Source: Lycium barbarum
Taxonomy: Eukaryota; Streptophyta; Magnoliopsida; Solanales; Solanaceae
Length of the DNA stretch: 64,000 nt
Direction of reading: 5' to 3'
Assembly (NCBI RefSeq): GCF_019175385.1
Contig: NC_083339.1
Span: forward strand, 44,297,330-44,361,329
The translations under genes were made by a program, and so were the position numbers. The stretch's first letter is position 1, and every line of letters starts with the position of its first letter. Positions 1-12,278 of the stretch are shown here, one piece after another. The notes beneath the pieces are model-generated. The model made no database searches. It saw only the letters and a list, made by a program, of their open reading frames with translations, and had not been told where the DNA came from.

Positions 1-2226
1 TCAAATGATGGCATTCGAGTCGACTCTCAGAAAATTGAAGCTCTGAAGACTTGGCCAAGGCCTACGACGCCTACATAAGTTCGTAGTTTTCTGGGTTTGG
101 CAGGATACTATAGAAGATTCGTAGAGGGATTTTCATCTATTTCAGCCCCATTGACGAAGCTAACCCAGAAGTCAGCCAAATTTCAATGGAATGATGCTTG
201 TGAGCGCAGCTTCCAAGAGTTGAAAGACAGATTGACTTCAGCTCCGATCTTAACACCTCTCGAAGGGTCAGATGGCTATGTGGTATATTGTGACGCTTCC
301 GGTGTCGGACTAGGGTGCGTATTGATGCAGCATGGTAAAGTTATTGCATATGCTTCGAGACAATTACGGAAACATGAAAGGAATTATCCGACTCATGATC
401 TCGAATTGGCTGCAGTTATTCATGCCTTAAAAATATGGAGGCATTATTTGTATGGTGTGCATGTTGATATCTATACAGATCACAAGAGTCTTCAGTACAT
501 TTTCAAGCAGAAGGAGTTGAACCTGCGGCAGAGGCGGTGGTTAGAATTATTGAAGGATTATGAAGTGGACATTTTGTATCACCCCGGAAAAGCGAATGTA
601 GTAGCCGATGCGCTTAGCCGCCGATCAATGGGCAGTTTATGTGAAGCCCTTCCGGAAAAGAAAGAAATGGTTCATGAACTCCGCCAATTAGCTAATCTTG
701 GAGTGCGGGTGATTGATTCGGGTAATGCAGGGATTGGCATCAATGACCCCACAACTTCGTCCTTGGATGTAGAAGTGAAAGAACGAAAATATGAAGATCC
801 TCAATTGCGTCACTACAGAGACACATCTTATGGAAAAGAGAAGTCTTCATTTGAAGTTTCTATAGATGGAATTCTTAGGTACCGAGGCAGATTATGTGTG
901 CCGAATGTAGCAGAATTGCGCAGACGAATTCTTGAAGAAGCACATTGTTCTGGGTATTCTATTCATCCAGGTGCAACAAAAATGTATCATGATCTCAAGA
1001 TGATGTATTAGTGGGATGGCATGAAGAGAGACATAGCCGAATTTGTAGCGCAGTGTCCAAATTGCCAACAAGTAAAGATCGAACATCAGAAGCCAGGAGG
1101 CTTATTGCAAGCAATAGAAATCCCTACTTGGAAATGGGATGTGATCAACATGGATTTCATCGTGGGATTACTTCGTTCCCGTGGCAGGTGTGCTTCTATA
1201 TGGGTGATCATGGATAGACTGACGAAAGCAGCCCATTTTCTCCCGGTTAAGACTACATACTCAGCAGAAGATTATGCAAGGTTGTATCTCAAAGAAATCG
1301 TGCGCCTTCATGGTATTCCATTATCTATTATCACAGACAGGGGAGCACAGTTTATAGCTAAGTTCTGGAAGTCCTTCCAAGAAGGTCTAGGCACTCAAGT
1401 GAAGCTTAGCACTGAATTTCATCCGCAGACCGATGGACAAGCTGAGCGCACTATTCAAACCTTGGAAGATATGCTACGAGCATGTGTGCTAGATTTCGGT
1501 GGAAGTTAGGACGATCATTTGCTGCTAATCGAATTTGCATACAATAATAGTTATCATTCCAGCATTCAAATGGCTCCATATGAAGCTTTGTATGGAAGAA
1601 AATGTAGATCCCCAATCGGGTGGTTTGAAATAGGAGAAGCACAACTAGTAGACCCTGAATTAATTCAACAAGCGGTGGAAAAAGTTAAGGTGATCCGAGA
1701 TCGATTGTTAACAGCCCAAAGTCGCCAAAAGTCTTATGCGGACAATCGCCGACGAGACTTGGAATTTCAAGTCGGTGATTGGGTATTTTTGAAAGTATCG
1801 CCAATGAAAGGGGTGATGAGATTTGGTAAGAAAGGGAAGCTAAGCCCTAGATACATTGGACCCTATAGAATTATTCGCAAGGTGGGTCAAGTAGCCTATG
1901 AATTGGATTTGCCTTCGGAGCTTGAATCAGTCCACCTAGTTTTCCACGTTTCGATGCTCCGCAAGTGTATTGGAGATCCCACAAAGATCGTCTTGATAGA
2001 TGATGTGCAAATGACAGAAAAGCTAACCTATGAAGAAGTGCCTATTGCTATCCTTGACAGGCAAGCGCGAAAACTCCGAAACAAAGAGGTGGTCTCAGTT
2101 AAAGTCTTGGGGAGAAACAATAACCGGGAAGAAATGACTTGGGAAGCGGAAGAGAGTATGAAGTCTAAGTATCCGCATTTATTTCGACCCCTAGGAGAGA
2201 TTCAAGATGAAACACCAATGATATAA
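1..2226 (+). pseudogene. pol: RT1 gypsy pol remnant: RT end, RNase H, integrase, chromodomain
   Basis: One reading frame (frame 1) runs from base 1 to the stop at 2224-2226 with no frameshift, but three in-frame stops: 76-78, 1009-1011 and 1507-1509. The last two replace Trp codons, judged from the other two pol copies in this window. RNase H is recognisable by [22 protein letters not shown] and NVVADALSR with its acidic residues. Integrase has the HHCC finger (HPGATKMYH ... CPNCQQ), the catalytic Asp in MDFIVGL, the second in ITDRGAQF and the Glu in TDGQAERTI. The end (VPIAILDRQ, VKVLGRNN, EEMTWEAEE, YPHLF) resembles a chromoviral chromodomain, which tethers integration to chromatin. Not translatable as a whole. 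Family assignment is certain, clade assignment probable. Confidence 0.93.
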
Positions 2227-2414
2227 GGTATGTATGCTTATTTTTCATGCTTTTGGTCGTGTGTGGCCATAGATATGTCGATGTTATGATGTAGCCATAT
2301 GAGGCGATGATATTATGGGTTGTTGTGACTGGTTGGTAGTGCCAAATTACAGGGGAAACTCTGGTGAAATTATCGTAGAATCCCGAGTGCTTAACATTTG
2401 AGGACGAATGTTCC
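2227..2414 (+). other. RT1 region between pol and polypurine tract
   Basis: Short non-coding stretch between the pol stop and the purine tract. It contains a run (GGGTTGTTGTGA, TTACAGGGGAAACTCTGG, GAGGACGAATGTTCC) that recurs upstream of the 3' LTR of RT2 (63700-63812) and, inverted, of RT3 (52419-52530). All three elements therefore belong to one family group. Confidence 0.8.
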
Positions 2415-2429
2415 AAAAGGGGGGAAGAG
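2415..2429 (+). promoter_or_regulatory. RT1 polypurine tract
   Basis: AAAAGGGGGGAAGAG sits directly before the first LTR base (TGTTACACC at 2430). In LTR retrotransposons this tract primes plus-strand DNA synthesis. Confidence 0.9.
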
Positions 2430-2571
2430 TGTTACACCTCGGAAATTTTTTCGTGAACGCACAACGAGTAGACCAACGAAGTGTATGAGTGTGCGATGTT
2501 TTACTAAGTAGGGAATGACTACTTATGAATTTTGGAAATGAAAAAGTTACAGATTTGCACTTCGATCTAGT

Positions 2572-2840
2572 GGGTCGTAAAATAGAATACGACCCGTAAA
2601 GTGGTTTACGGACCGTAAACTGCCATCGTCCTTCAACATTCCAAAAACTTCAACTTTCTGCCAAATGACGAAATGGTTAAATACGACTCAGAATACGGAC
2701 CGTAAAGTGAAATACGGCCCGTAAACTGTGACCGTAAACCACCATGACTCCAGAAAACCTTTCTGTTTCTGATATGCTTAAATACGGTCATGAAGGACGG
2801 ACCGTAAACCAGAATACGGTCCGTAAACTGGGTTTACGAC
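2572..2840 (+). repeat. Promoter-proximal palindrome cassette, RT1 LTR
   Basis: Contains the perfect interrupted palindrome TTTACGGACCGTAAA (2605-2619). Variants follow: ATACGGACCGTAAA, ATACGGCCCGTAAA, GACGGACCGTAAA and ATACGGTCCGTAAA. The cassette ends about 45 bp before the probable TATA element. Comparable cassettes with other arm sequences occupy the same place in the other LTRs here. Confidence 0.85.
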
Positions 2841-2884
2841 CACTGTGCATCCCGACTACTGTTCATAAAAATCAGATTTTGTGA

Positions 2885-2895
2885 TTAATATAAGG
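2885..2895 (+). promoter_or_regulatory. Probable TATA box, RT1 LTR
   Basis: TTAATATAAGG, followed at once by GGACCC. The same TATA-like plus GGGACC arrangement occurs in S3 and S4 (minus strand), which supports a promoter reading. The transcription start is not proven. Confidence 0.5.
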
Positions 2896-4613
2896 GACCC
2901 TTTTCATTCATTTTCATTTCATTTATCATCTACACAACTCAAGAGGACTCTAGAACATTCCAAACATTTCATCCACAAGAATTTAAGGGAAATTAGTGGT
3001 CAACTACATGCAATCCATGGAACGAAGGGTATGAAGTTCATCAAAGTTCATCTACACCAAGAAATTGCAACGGAAGTGAAATGGGGTTTTTGGCATAAAA
3101 GAGTGTTGGTTCTCAAGGCTTGTTCCAACACTACCCAAGGTAAGTTTGATGAACTTCTCATGATGATTGAAGAATTAATACATTGAAACACTTGGATTAT
3201 GGAAGAGTGTAGTAAATGGGTCATAAAATGTGAATAGTGCCATAATTGAATGATAGTTGGATTGAATTATGAATGTTGATGTGTTGTGAGTACAAATATG
3301 TTATAAATGACGTGTAGACCATGAATTAGGTGTGATGTATGAGAAAATGTGATGATGAGCTAAAACCCATAAATGTGGAGAAATTGGAGAAAAATGGTGG
3401 AATGTGGTAAACGTAGATAAATGATGATTGTTGAATACAATATTGTGAACGTTGTTGTGAGAGTTTGGGAGTTAATATAGAATATGGGAAAAGTAGTATA
3501 ACCAAAGGAAGTACTGCCCAAATTTTCCCTAGAATTAGTAACGCGTTCTTATGGTCGATTAACTAACATAAAGGCGAATTCTCTTTTGAAGGTAGAAACG
3601 CGATATCGAAGGAGAACAAGAGAACGATAGCTTAGTTAAACGTCAAAGGTATGTGAGGCCAGTCCCTTCTTTCTAATGGCATGAATCTCATAGCATAATT
3701 TTCCTCCTCCTCATGAGTCCCTATATTCCGGAAAGCTAAAAGCCTATATCCACGAATGGTAATATAAGATAAGAGATATGCTATGATGATCTTAAAATGG
3801 CATGATGTTATTTATTGCACACACTCACCTTATAGGTTAGCTCGTTCAAGGTGAGGCAGGATGTCGGTAATTGCTCCATAATGAAATCGGGGGATCACGA
3901 CCTTACGTCACCCCGATAGAGTAAAGTTGGTTATAAACCCTATGCATGTATTATGATGAGTATGTACGATGATGATGTAACACCGCGCGTAGTTGGCCGG
4001 GCAGTCACCGCTAAGGCGGGCAGCTATACGATACACCATGGCCAAATGGCATGGGCAGACACCACTAGTGGGCGGCATGCGATGATACCCCGGACACAGG
4101 AGGCCTAGACGCAGGCTAATGTTATGATTATCACACCGATCCGATATGGACGGGCAGCTTATACATTACTATACCGCACCTATATGAGCGGGCAGCTTAT
4201 ACATTATGCATACATGATATGGTGATGAGTATGAGTAAGACAGCATGGCTTAATTCTTGTATATATGATAGTTAGATATAGATGTTCCATATTGATATTT
4301 CCTTTATGTCGTTGTTCTATTTCATTGTTTATGCCTCTCATACTCAGTACAATATTCGTACTAACGTCCGTTTTCTTTGGACGCTGTGATCATGCCCACA
4401 GGTAGACAGGGAGGAGAGCTCGACCCAGACCAGCAGTAGCTGTCAGCTGATTGAAAGCACTCCTTTGTTTGGAGGTGCTTATGGCGATTCTTTTGTGTAT
4501 ATTCATGTATATGTATTTTTGGGCATGACGGGGTCTTGGCCCGTCCTTATGCTTAGCACTCCAGTAGCGGCTCGTAGATGCGCAGTGTGGGTTAGATGGT
4601 CTCACGAGATGCT

Positions 4614-4615
4614 AT

Positions 4616-4652
<37 letters not shown>

Positions 4653-4662
4653 GTATGTATGT
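4614..4662. repeat. (TA)n microsatellite
   Basis: Nearly uninterrupted TA dinucleotides with one TACA break and a TGTATG tail, near the 3' end of the RT1 LTR. Confidence 0.95.
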
Positions 4663-4852
4663 ATTATTTTGATGGCCGAGAGGAAAATGTATTTAAAGAG
4701 TATTTATGTTTCCATATAAAATATGATTTTCCTACAATTTGAGTATAAAACTGATAAAAGACCATTAAATGAGAAAGATAAGTAGTAGCACGAGTGGTGC
4801 TCGGTGGCTAGCCCCGGGTACCCGTCATGGCCCCTAGCTGGGTCGTGACAGC

Positions 4853-7800
4853 TGGTGGAATGGTAGGGCTGGTAGTGACTGCATCTTTAAGAGATTGGAC
4901 AGGATTGTTCATAATGATACATTTCAGAATTGGTTTAGACACTTAGAAGTGGAACATTTGTCAAGGACTGGTTCTGATCATGCACCATTACTTGTATCAT
5001 GTGGAGATCAAGTGGAAAAGTTTGTCAAACCATTCAGATTTCTCAAATTCTGGGTGGAACATGATACGTTTCCTGATTTTGTTAAGCAGCAATGGGAAAC
5101 AGTCTTAACTGATGATGTATTTCTGTCATTTAATCTCAAGATGAAGAAACTGAAAATTTCTTTAAGTACATGGAGTAAGACTACTTTTGGGGACATTTTT
5201 AAACAACTTGTAATTATAGAGGAAATAGTTAAGATTAAAGAGCAGTTGTTTGAGGGTAATCCATCTGAAGAAAATAGAATGGTCATGCAAAGGGCACATG
5301 TAGAACTTAAGCTGTATCTTCACTATGAAGAGGAATTCTGGAGGCAAAAATCCAGGATGGACTGTTTTTCTGAAGGTGATAAGAATACAAGATATTTCCA
5401 TAGTCTGGTAAAAGGAAGAAGAAAAAGCATCCAGATTATGAGGATTAAAGATGATGCTGGTAATTGGCTTGAGGATGTTGATAGTGTTGCTGCTGAAGCT
5501 GTCAACTTTTTCCATAAGCAATTTACTCATGAGGAGGTTAGTGAAGATTCTCCAATTTTTAATCATATTCCAGAGCTGATCAGAGAGGAGGATAATATAC
5601 TACTTGCTGATCATCCTACTATGGAGGAAGTACAGAAGGCTGTATTTGAATTAAATGGGGACAGTGCCTGTGGCCCTGATGGATTTTCTGGTGTATTTTA
5701 TCAGAAGTGTTTGGAGGTGATCAAGGCTGATGTATATAGTGTTGTTAAAGCTTTCTTTGAAGGACATACTCTTCCCAAGTCAATCACTCACACTAATCTG
5801 GTTTTTCTGCCAAAGAAGAATGTTGTTGAGGCATTTTCTGATATGAGACCTATAAGTCTTAGCAACTTTATCAATAAGGTCATATCAAGAGTAGTTCATG
5901 ACAGACTAGACAAGCTACTTACAAGGGTAATCTCTCCAAATCAATCTGGTTTTGTTAAGGGCAGGAATATAATTGAAAATGTGTTGTTGACACAAGAAAT
6001 TGTAACTGATATAAGGAAGAGAGGAAAACCTGCAAATGTTGTGATTAAGTTGGATATGGCAAAATCATATGATAGGGTCTCATGGTTGTACCTCTGTAAA
6101 ATGATGGGAAAGATGGGATTTTCTCCATTTTTCATTGACCTTATATGGAGGCTGTTGGCAAATAATTGGTATTCTGGTCTACTAAATGGCCAGGCACATG
6201 GTTTCTTTCATTCTACAAGGGGTGTCAAGCAAGGGGATCCACTCTCTCCTATTTTTTTCATTATAGCTGCAGAAGTTCTTTTAAAGGCACTAAATTCTTT
6301 GTTTGATTAGCCTGGTTTTGTTAGTTATGGGATGCCAAAGTGGAGTGCTGAGTTGAATCATCTGGCATATGCAGATGATACAATCATTTTTTCTGCAGCA
6401 GATAACCAATCTTTACAGATGATCATGGATACTCTTCAGGAATATGAGAAAATATCTGGACAGTTGATAAACAAGAGGAAAAGTTTTTTTTTTATATGTT
6501 CAGCAAAGTATCACATGAGTTAAGTCAGTAGGTTGCAACAGTAACAGGATTTGTGAGAGGACAATTTCCTTTTACATATCTTGGAGTACCAATTACTCAT
6601 GCCAGGAAAATGAAAGTGGATTATACTGAATTATTGAAGAAAGTCAAAGACAGGTTACAAACTCGGAAAGGCAAGTTACTATCTTATGGAGGAAAAGCAG
6701 TGTTGATTACAAGTGTCCTTCAAAGTATCCCAATTTATGTTTTATCTGCTATAAGGCCTTCTAAATGTGTTATAAAGGAATTACACAGGATCTTTGCCAG
6801 GTTCTTTTGGAATAATAAGGAGGAAGGAAGATGCAGACACTGGGCAGCTTGGCTTAACATGTGCATTCCAAAACATGAAGGAGGTTTGGTTTCAGGTCTA
6901 TCTATGACATATCCAAAGCTTGATGTGCTAAACTCTGGTGGAAGTTTAGAACCACTAGTTCTCTTTGGGATAATTTCATGTGGAATAAATACTACAAAAA
7001 ACAAATTCCTCAGGTGGTTCAATGGAAGGGAGGGTCACAAGTCTGGAAGATGATGTTGGAAGCAAGGGAAAGTATAGAACAGGAAATCTGGTGGGAGCCA
7101 AAGATTGGAAGTTCAAACATTTGGTTTGACAGTTGGACTAAGATAGGTGCTCTTAGCTATGTGGTTCCCCAGTCCTGGCAAATTAATGAGCATGCTGAAG
7201 ATGTTTCTGAACTTATGACAGATGGAGGATGGAATATCAGCAAACTCATACAGCTGTTTCCTGAAGATATTGTGCAGCATATAATACAGGAAATTGACAT
7301 TAAATATGCATCAAATGAATGGGATAGACCTTGGTGGATGATGACAAGTACAAGCAGGTTTACAGTAAGTAGTGCATGGCAGTTACTAAGACAAAAAACT
7401 AATGTAACAGTGCCATTTCAGAATATATGGATCAAAGGTGTGCCTTTTATTTCATTCTTCATGTGGAGATTGTGCAAATTTAAAGTCCCAATTGATGAAG
7501 TGGTGGCAAGTATTGTCATTCCATTAGTTTCAAAGTGTTGCTGCTGTCATAATGCTCAGATGGAGACTATAAACCATTTGTTTCTGTGTGGAGATTTGGC
7601 TATAAAGGTATGGAGATACTTCAATATGGGGGCTGGATTGGGCATGAATTGTGTTCAGGTCAAACATGCTACAAGAAGTTGGTGGGAAGCAAAATGCCAT
7701 TTCAAAATGAAGACCATATACAAAGCAGTGCCTGCTTTTATTGTGTGGCAAATATGGAAGTGGAGAAACAATAGGCTTCGTGGTGGTACTATGAATCTGA

Positions 7801-8474
7801 ATAGAGTGCTATATGACATAAATATGAACATTCATATGTGATGTAAAGTTCAGTTTCCTGGGCTGCATATTCCAACTGTATGGCATCAGATTGTTCAGTT
7901 CTTTGAAGGATATAAGCCTACTGTTATATGCAGAATTATTAAATGGAGGAGACCTGCATCTGGAGTATATAAGTGTAATACTGATGGAGCTGCTAAAGGA
8001 AATCCAGGACCAAGTTCTGCTGCTTTTTGTATAAGAAATGAAGAGGGAGATTTGGTGTATGCAGCTGCTAAAATTTTGACAGATGGAACAAATATTGTGG
8101 CTGAGGCTGAGGCTATTAGAATGGGATTGAGATACTGTGTGGAAAAGCAGCTTTTTCCATTGATCATAGAGACTGATTCCATGACCATGAAGAAGATATT
8201 AAATGCTGAATGGAAGGTCCCTTGGGGCATTTCAATGTTGGTGGATGATATCAAGAGGATGATGGATGATCAAAGAGTATCTGTGGAGCATATACATGGA
8301 GAAGGAAATGGGCTTGCAGATTTTTTAACTAACTTGGTTTTTGTTTTTGCAGGTTCAGTTCAGTTTCATAATTTTGAAGAATTGCCAAGTCAAGCTAAGA
8401 GGATTCTGAATATGGAGAAGAGAGGAATTCCAAACTTGAGAATAAGAATCCTTCAAGACAAAGCACCAGATTGA
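4853..8474 (+). pseudogene. LINE ORF2 pseudogene (EN-RT-zf-RVT-RNase H)
   Basis: Coding sequence is readable from 4853, in frame with 4895-6310. The endonuclease end shows LDRIVHND and the catalytic SDHAPLL motif. RT motifs are ACGPDGFSG, MRPISLSN, SGFVKGR, KLDMAKSYDRVSW, GVKQGDPLSP and YADDT, the YADD active site being kept. The zf-RVT segment (VSSAWQLL ... WIKGVPFISFFMWR ... CCCCH ... INHLFLCG) is at about 7360-7600. RNase H follows (NTDGAAKGNPGPS, ETDSMTM, HIHGEGNGLADFL) to the stop at 8472-8474. Breaks: stop 6308-6310, frameshift at the T-run 6484-6492, stop near 6530, at least one frameshift around 6890-6970, and stop 7839-7841. Not functional, but only moderately decayed. Confidence 0.92.
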
Positions 8475-9201
8475 CAACAGAACTGTAACTATTACTGAGT
8501 ACAGTTTGCCAACTGATTGTGAGTATTTACAGCATCTGTATTAGGGTGGTATCACTGTGCTTGGCATGCTCATTCCTTAATATAAATGGTGTGATGCTCA
8601 TGATCTAAGTAGCAGACTGTTCTAATTATGGATCAAGTATCATAGAGACCTGGCTTCATGCAAAGGATTAAGCTGGACAATTTAAAATTGAAAGAAAAGT
8701 ATAGCTTTTGAAAGATCACCAGGCTGATAAGCAAGATATGTAGAAAAGTCATATTCAAATGCTGTCTGAACTAGCATGGACAGATACAGTCACTATATTA
8801 AGGTGTCATTTCTTGATATGGATGCTACACATGTCCAGGCTAGGATTCATGCTCTTTTGACAATGGTTCGAAGCTAAGAGTGGTTTCTGCTTCCATACAG
8901 ATGCTGGTTTGTACAGAAGATCACAACTATATTTAAGTGGCCTGAAGAATGATTCAACTGATTTGAAACATGCCACCTGTGAGACTTTGAAGGTGTGATA
9001 GATGTTATCAAGTCAAGGCCCTTAGATCAATAGTTGTTAATAGTCTATTTTAAACTAAAATCTGTATTTCCTTTTTCCACTTGTTGATTTTCCTTTCTGT
9101 TGTTTTTATTTATTTGATCAATCACTTTTGGATTGATATGTACATATTTTGTTTATCAATAAATTTCCACCTTTCTGGTGGCTTTGCTTAAAAAAAAAAA
9201 A
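8475..9201 (+). other. LINE 3' UTR and poly(A) tail
   Basis: About 715 bp without ORFs after the ORF2 stop, ending in a T-rich stretch, AATAAA and a 12-A tail. The tail marks the reverse-transcribed 3' end of the LINE. Confidence 0.85.
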
Positions 9202-9284
9202 CTGTCCACACTACCCGTTGTTGGCCATAAATTCAGATGATTAGCCTAAATTTTCTGCATAAAAAATTCTGCACTTCTTGTACA

Positions 9285-9320
9285 TATCTATCTATATCTA
9301 TATCTATATCTATATATATT
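9285..9320. repeat. (TATCTA)n microsatellite
   Basis: TATCTA-type hexamers degrading into TATATA, in AT-rich DNA downstream of the LINE. Confidence 0.9.
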
Positions 9321-9372
9321 ATAAAGCTAGGCATAGACAAAGTGATGTGTCACCTTTCTATGGCCAGCAATG

Positions 9373-9545
9373 ATATTTATTTATTTTCTCCTTTTTTTTG
9401 GCATTTTTCTATCTTTATTTTGCATTTTTGGTTCATTCTTGTACATAATCTACTTAAATATTTATTTATTTTCTCCTTTGTTTTTGGCATTTTTCTATCT
9501 TTATTTTGCATTTTTTGGTTCATTCTTGTACATAATCTACTTAAT
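9373..9545. repeat. Tandem duplication, 85-bp unit, two copies
   Basis: Unit 1 is 9373-9457 and unit 2 is 9458-9545. Both run from ATATTTATTTATTTTCTCC through GGCATTTTTCTATC to ACATAATCTACTTAA, with single-base differences in T-runs. The predicted ORFs here are hydrophobic translations of T-rich DNA and are not credible genes. Confidence 0.9.
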
Positions 9546-9800
9546 GATCTTTTTAATTAAAGGATTAAGCATATTCTACCCTATTTAATGAGTTTCATTA
9601 AATATTAATCAATAGAATTAGTTAATTGCATATCGGTTACAGAATGAATTTGTGTTTTCCACATAAGTTACGTTATTCAAACCTTTCCATCTTTCCAAAC
9701 CAGATGTACTCCTATTATCCTACTATATGTAATGCTAAGGAAATTTAAAGGTTTTTAGATCTATTTTTGGCCTCTCAGAATTATCTCAATCTCCCATCCA
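9546..9800. other. AT-rich DNA, nothing recognised
   Basis: No coding pattern, repeat boundary or RNA gene that I can recognise. Confidence 0.6.
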
Positions 9801-9914
9801 ATGAAGACAACGTTTTCGGATTTTAATCGCAAGAAGAAAGTTGAAGACACTAGCAGTGACGATGCAGATGTTGACTCCAACATGAATCTATACTCTGGTG
9901 ATATTTCTTTGTGA
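9801..9914 (+). CDS. Short exon-like ORF of unknown origin
   Basis: ATG at 9801 opens a 37-codon frame (begins MKTTFSDFNRKKK, then an acidic stretch with TSSDDADVD, then NLYSGDISL) ending in TGA. A possible splice donor (CTCTG|GTGATATTT) lies at about 9898, so this may be the first exon of a captured or dead gene. The basic-then-acidic composition is unlike the AT-rich surroundings. No domain is recognised and it could be chance. Confidence 0.25.
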   Translation: MKTTFSDFNRKKKVEDTSSDDADVDSNMNLYSGDISL

Positions 9915-10259
9915 TCTTTTCACTATTTTTAATTATCCTTTCCTATAGTATTTCAGTTTCATGTCTCCATTTTTTAGATTCATATCAATGTTCCGATGTT
10001 TTTCCTTTTTGTATACCAACACTACAAATTTAAATGTTAGGTTCTTTGAACAATTTACTAATTTTAAGGAGTCATATTATTTTAAACTTCCAGAATTTCG
10101 GGTTTGACAATTGAAATAACAAATGTTGAGCAAAAAAAGATTGAGGCTTCTCAAATTTTAATAGGGAAAAGAGATCTATCAATTCCCGATGTAACATTAA
10201 GGTTTGATTGCAGGAATAATGTGGAGTAAGAGCCAAGAGGGAGAGTAGACTATTGACTG
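9915..10259. other. AT-rich DNA, nothing recognised
   Basis: Intron-like base composition after the small ORF. No second exon could be identified. Confidence 0.5.
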
Positions 10260-11659
10260 GAGGCTAAAATCTAGGTGAGTTTTCATCCCGGAACCATACT
10301 AGCTTTTAATCGGTAAAAAATCTTGGCGGGAATTTGCATACTTTCAATTATATAGTCTGATCTGGATGACATGCTTTGGGCACTAGCTGGTAGCCGAGAT
10401 TGATAGTGCGTGATTTGGATGTGAGGTCCCTTATATGCACCTTTTTGTGCTTATTGCCTGTCTTGTTGTGGTTATGTATTTCTCATCACTCCTAATACTC
10501 GTTTAAAAGTGGAAAAGAGCTAAGGATTGAGTTTGTATCACTTAAAGTGATTTCTTATGATTGTGCATATCATGTTCATGCTTTATACTGTATCTCATGT
10601 GATTTTGAGGATACATTTGTGATGTGCATATCATATTCATGCTTATTACCATATCTCATGTGCTCTTGAGGATACACTTGTGATGTCCAAGGTAAAATGA
10701 TTCTGGACGGAGTTATGATAGTATTGTGGGTCAGATTGGCTAATTGACAGGTAGTGTGGGCCTAAGGGCCGAGCATGTTGATTTGGAGCCTACGAGGCTG
10801 AGAGTTATGATTGTAAGACTAAAATGGCTGAGATCCGATGTAATCAAGGAGGTCGAAGAATGTCGGGTAGGTATATGGACCTCGCAAGTCCCCCATGGGT
10901 CACGATTCATAGAATTTGAACGTATGTGTACAGGATAGTGGAAAAAGGCCTTGCATTACATCATATTCCATATCATTGCAAATCATATCATTTCCTTGTT
11001 TCTTGTTGTTATTTGTTGAGTTGATTGCCAGCTTTACCTTAATTGCATACTTGAGAACTCGCCAGACTTGTGGATTAGGAGCTTCACTTAGGCTTATAAT
11101 TGAGAGTATTATGAGATGTTATTATCTTTATTATTGTGGACTAATAGCGGTTAAGTGTGGAAGTAGTAACCGTAGACCAGCCCTCGTCTCCGTTTTTGTT
11201 AGGGTCGATCGATGATGCTGTTGAGTACGCGTTGTTCTTTGTACTCACACTATACTCTTTTTGTGTCTAGATTCTGTGCCCGGTACCAGTGGACCTCGAC
11301 TCTACGCTGGTCGTTGAGGAGGTTAGTTGAAAGAGTTCGGGGTGAGCTACATGTTGATCCGTAGCACCAGATTTTGCCTCTATCCCTTTAATTTCTGTCT
11401 TTCATTCCAGATAGTATTTCAGATTGTATTTTCAGACTTGTACTTATTTAGTCCGTTCTTGTACTAGTGACACTAGATTTTGGGGGTTGTTACTCTATAT
11501 TATTCTTTTATGACTATCAACTTATTAAGACTTTAAAATGACTTGTATGATTTCTTTTCCACATTAATTTCCTTATTAAACTATTCTAACTGGTTGTGGA
11601 TGGCTTACTAAATTGGTGGGAGTTAGTGCCTTCACGGCTTATTAACTTGGGTCGTTACA
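10260..11659 (+). repeat. Decayed 5'-truncated LTR of a gypsy-like element
   Basis: The segment has the phrase order usual in solanaceous LTRs: GGCCTAAGGGCC, GATTTGGAGCCTACGAGG, GAGATCCGATGTAATC, TGTACTCACACTATACTC, CAGTGGACCTCGACTC, GTACTAGTGACACTAGA, and an end GGGTCGTTACA at 11649-11659. No TG start or matching target duplication was found at the left, so the start coordinate is approximate and the copy is truncated or old. Confidence 0.6.
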
Positions 11660-12278
11660 CAAGATTATGCACAAAGGTTACCCGCAACAGGAATAGTTTA
11701 GCAGAAAGACTGTTGGGTGGTTAGAGGGAATAAGCTAAACAAAGCAGCAAGACTATTGGGGGTCGTTAGAGGGAATAGGCTAGACAAAGAAGAAAAGTTT
11801 AATGTTGTCTTATGTGGATTGTGCATACCATCTTGCTTTCCAGAGATGTGTTCAAAGGTGTGGACCATAATTTGATTAAAATGGAGAACTCTTTGGACTT
11901 CTTCCAGAACTATCCTAGGGGAAAGGTGTTATATCCCGTATTTTATACGTTCGGATATTTCAAGGTAGTCGTGGCAAAGTTAAGGGAATGACCATCTTCC
12001 AAAATTATTTTAATGTACAAGTTGGTTATGAATATTATTTATGAATATTATTGTATGGAAATAATGTGGAAGGCTAGGGGCGAAATGGTAATATTGAGGA
12101 AAGCCGAGGGGCAAAACGGGAATTCCACAAAAGGGGTTCATGAAGGTTCCACAAAGGGGCATATTGGCCATGTGATGGAAACATATGGACTAAAGTGTAC
12201 ATGGTAAGACAAATAATTCATCTTTTATTTTTAAGGAAATTTCAAGAAAAAAGGAAGAAAAATCTAGAGAAATGGAGA

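Larger units (their letters stand above)
1..4850 (+). mobile_element. RT1: 3' part of a Ty3/gypsy chromovirus (Tekay/Del-like)
   Basis: The window opens inside the reverse transcriptase of an LTR retrotransposon. In order there follow RNase H, integrase, a chromodomain-like tail, a polypurine tract and one complete 3' LTR of 2421 bp. Long LTRs plus a C-terminal chromodomain are typical of the Tekay/Del chromovirus lineage (family knowledge). The last LTR base (4850) abuts LINE endonuclease coding sequence in the middle of that domain, so RT1 jumped into the LINE. The expected 5-bp target duplication would be GCTGG (4851-4855), but its partner lies left of the window and cannot be checked. Confidence 0.9.
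2430..4850 (+). repeat. RT1 3' LTR (2421 bp)
   Basis: Begins TGTTACACCTCGG after the purine tract and ends GGGTCGTGACA, the same ends as the RT2, RT3 and S2-S4 LTRs in this window. It holds a palindrome cassette (2572-2840), a probable TATA element (2885-2895), a tract with the conserved words TACTCAGTAC and TTTGGACGCTGTG near 4340-4390, and a TA microsatellite near 4614-4662. The ORFs inside it (for example 2881-3186 and 4465-4719) have no recognisable domain and look like chance. Confidence 0.92.
4851..9201 (+). mobile_element. Plant L1-type LINE, 5' part cut off by RT1
   Basis: The right-hand part of a non-LTR retrotransposon: ORF2 from the endonuclease domain onward, a 3' UTR and a terminal run of 12 A (9190-9201) preceded by AATAAA near 9160. 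Domain order is AP endonuclease, reverse transcriptase, zf-RVT zinc-binding segment, RNase H, as in plant L1/Cin4-like LINEs. RT1 inserted at 4850/4851. The 5' half should lie to the left of RT1, outside the window. LINE target duplications cannot be tested here. Confidence 0.92.

Noticed and set aside
2881..3186. 101-codon ORF in the RT1 LTR as a gene
   Set aside because: Lies wholly in the LTR just after the TATA element, has no domain and low-complexity His/Lys/Phe composition; better explained as transcribed LTR sequence.
4465..4719. ORF with repeated IYIY residues
   Set aside because: Translation of the TA microsatellite; the same applies to ORFs at 33861-34086.
9237..9588. Hydrophobic ORFs as a membrane protein
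   Set aside because: Translations of the T-rich 85-bp tandem duplication in two frames; no conserved pattern.
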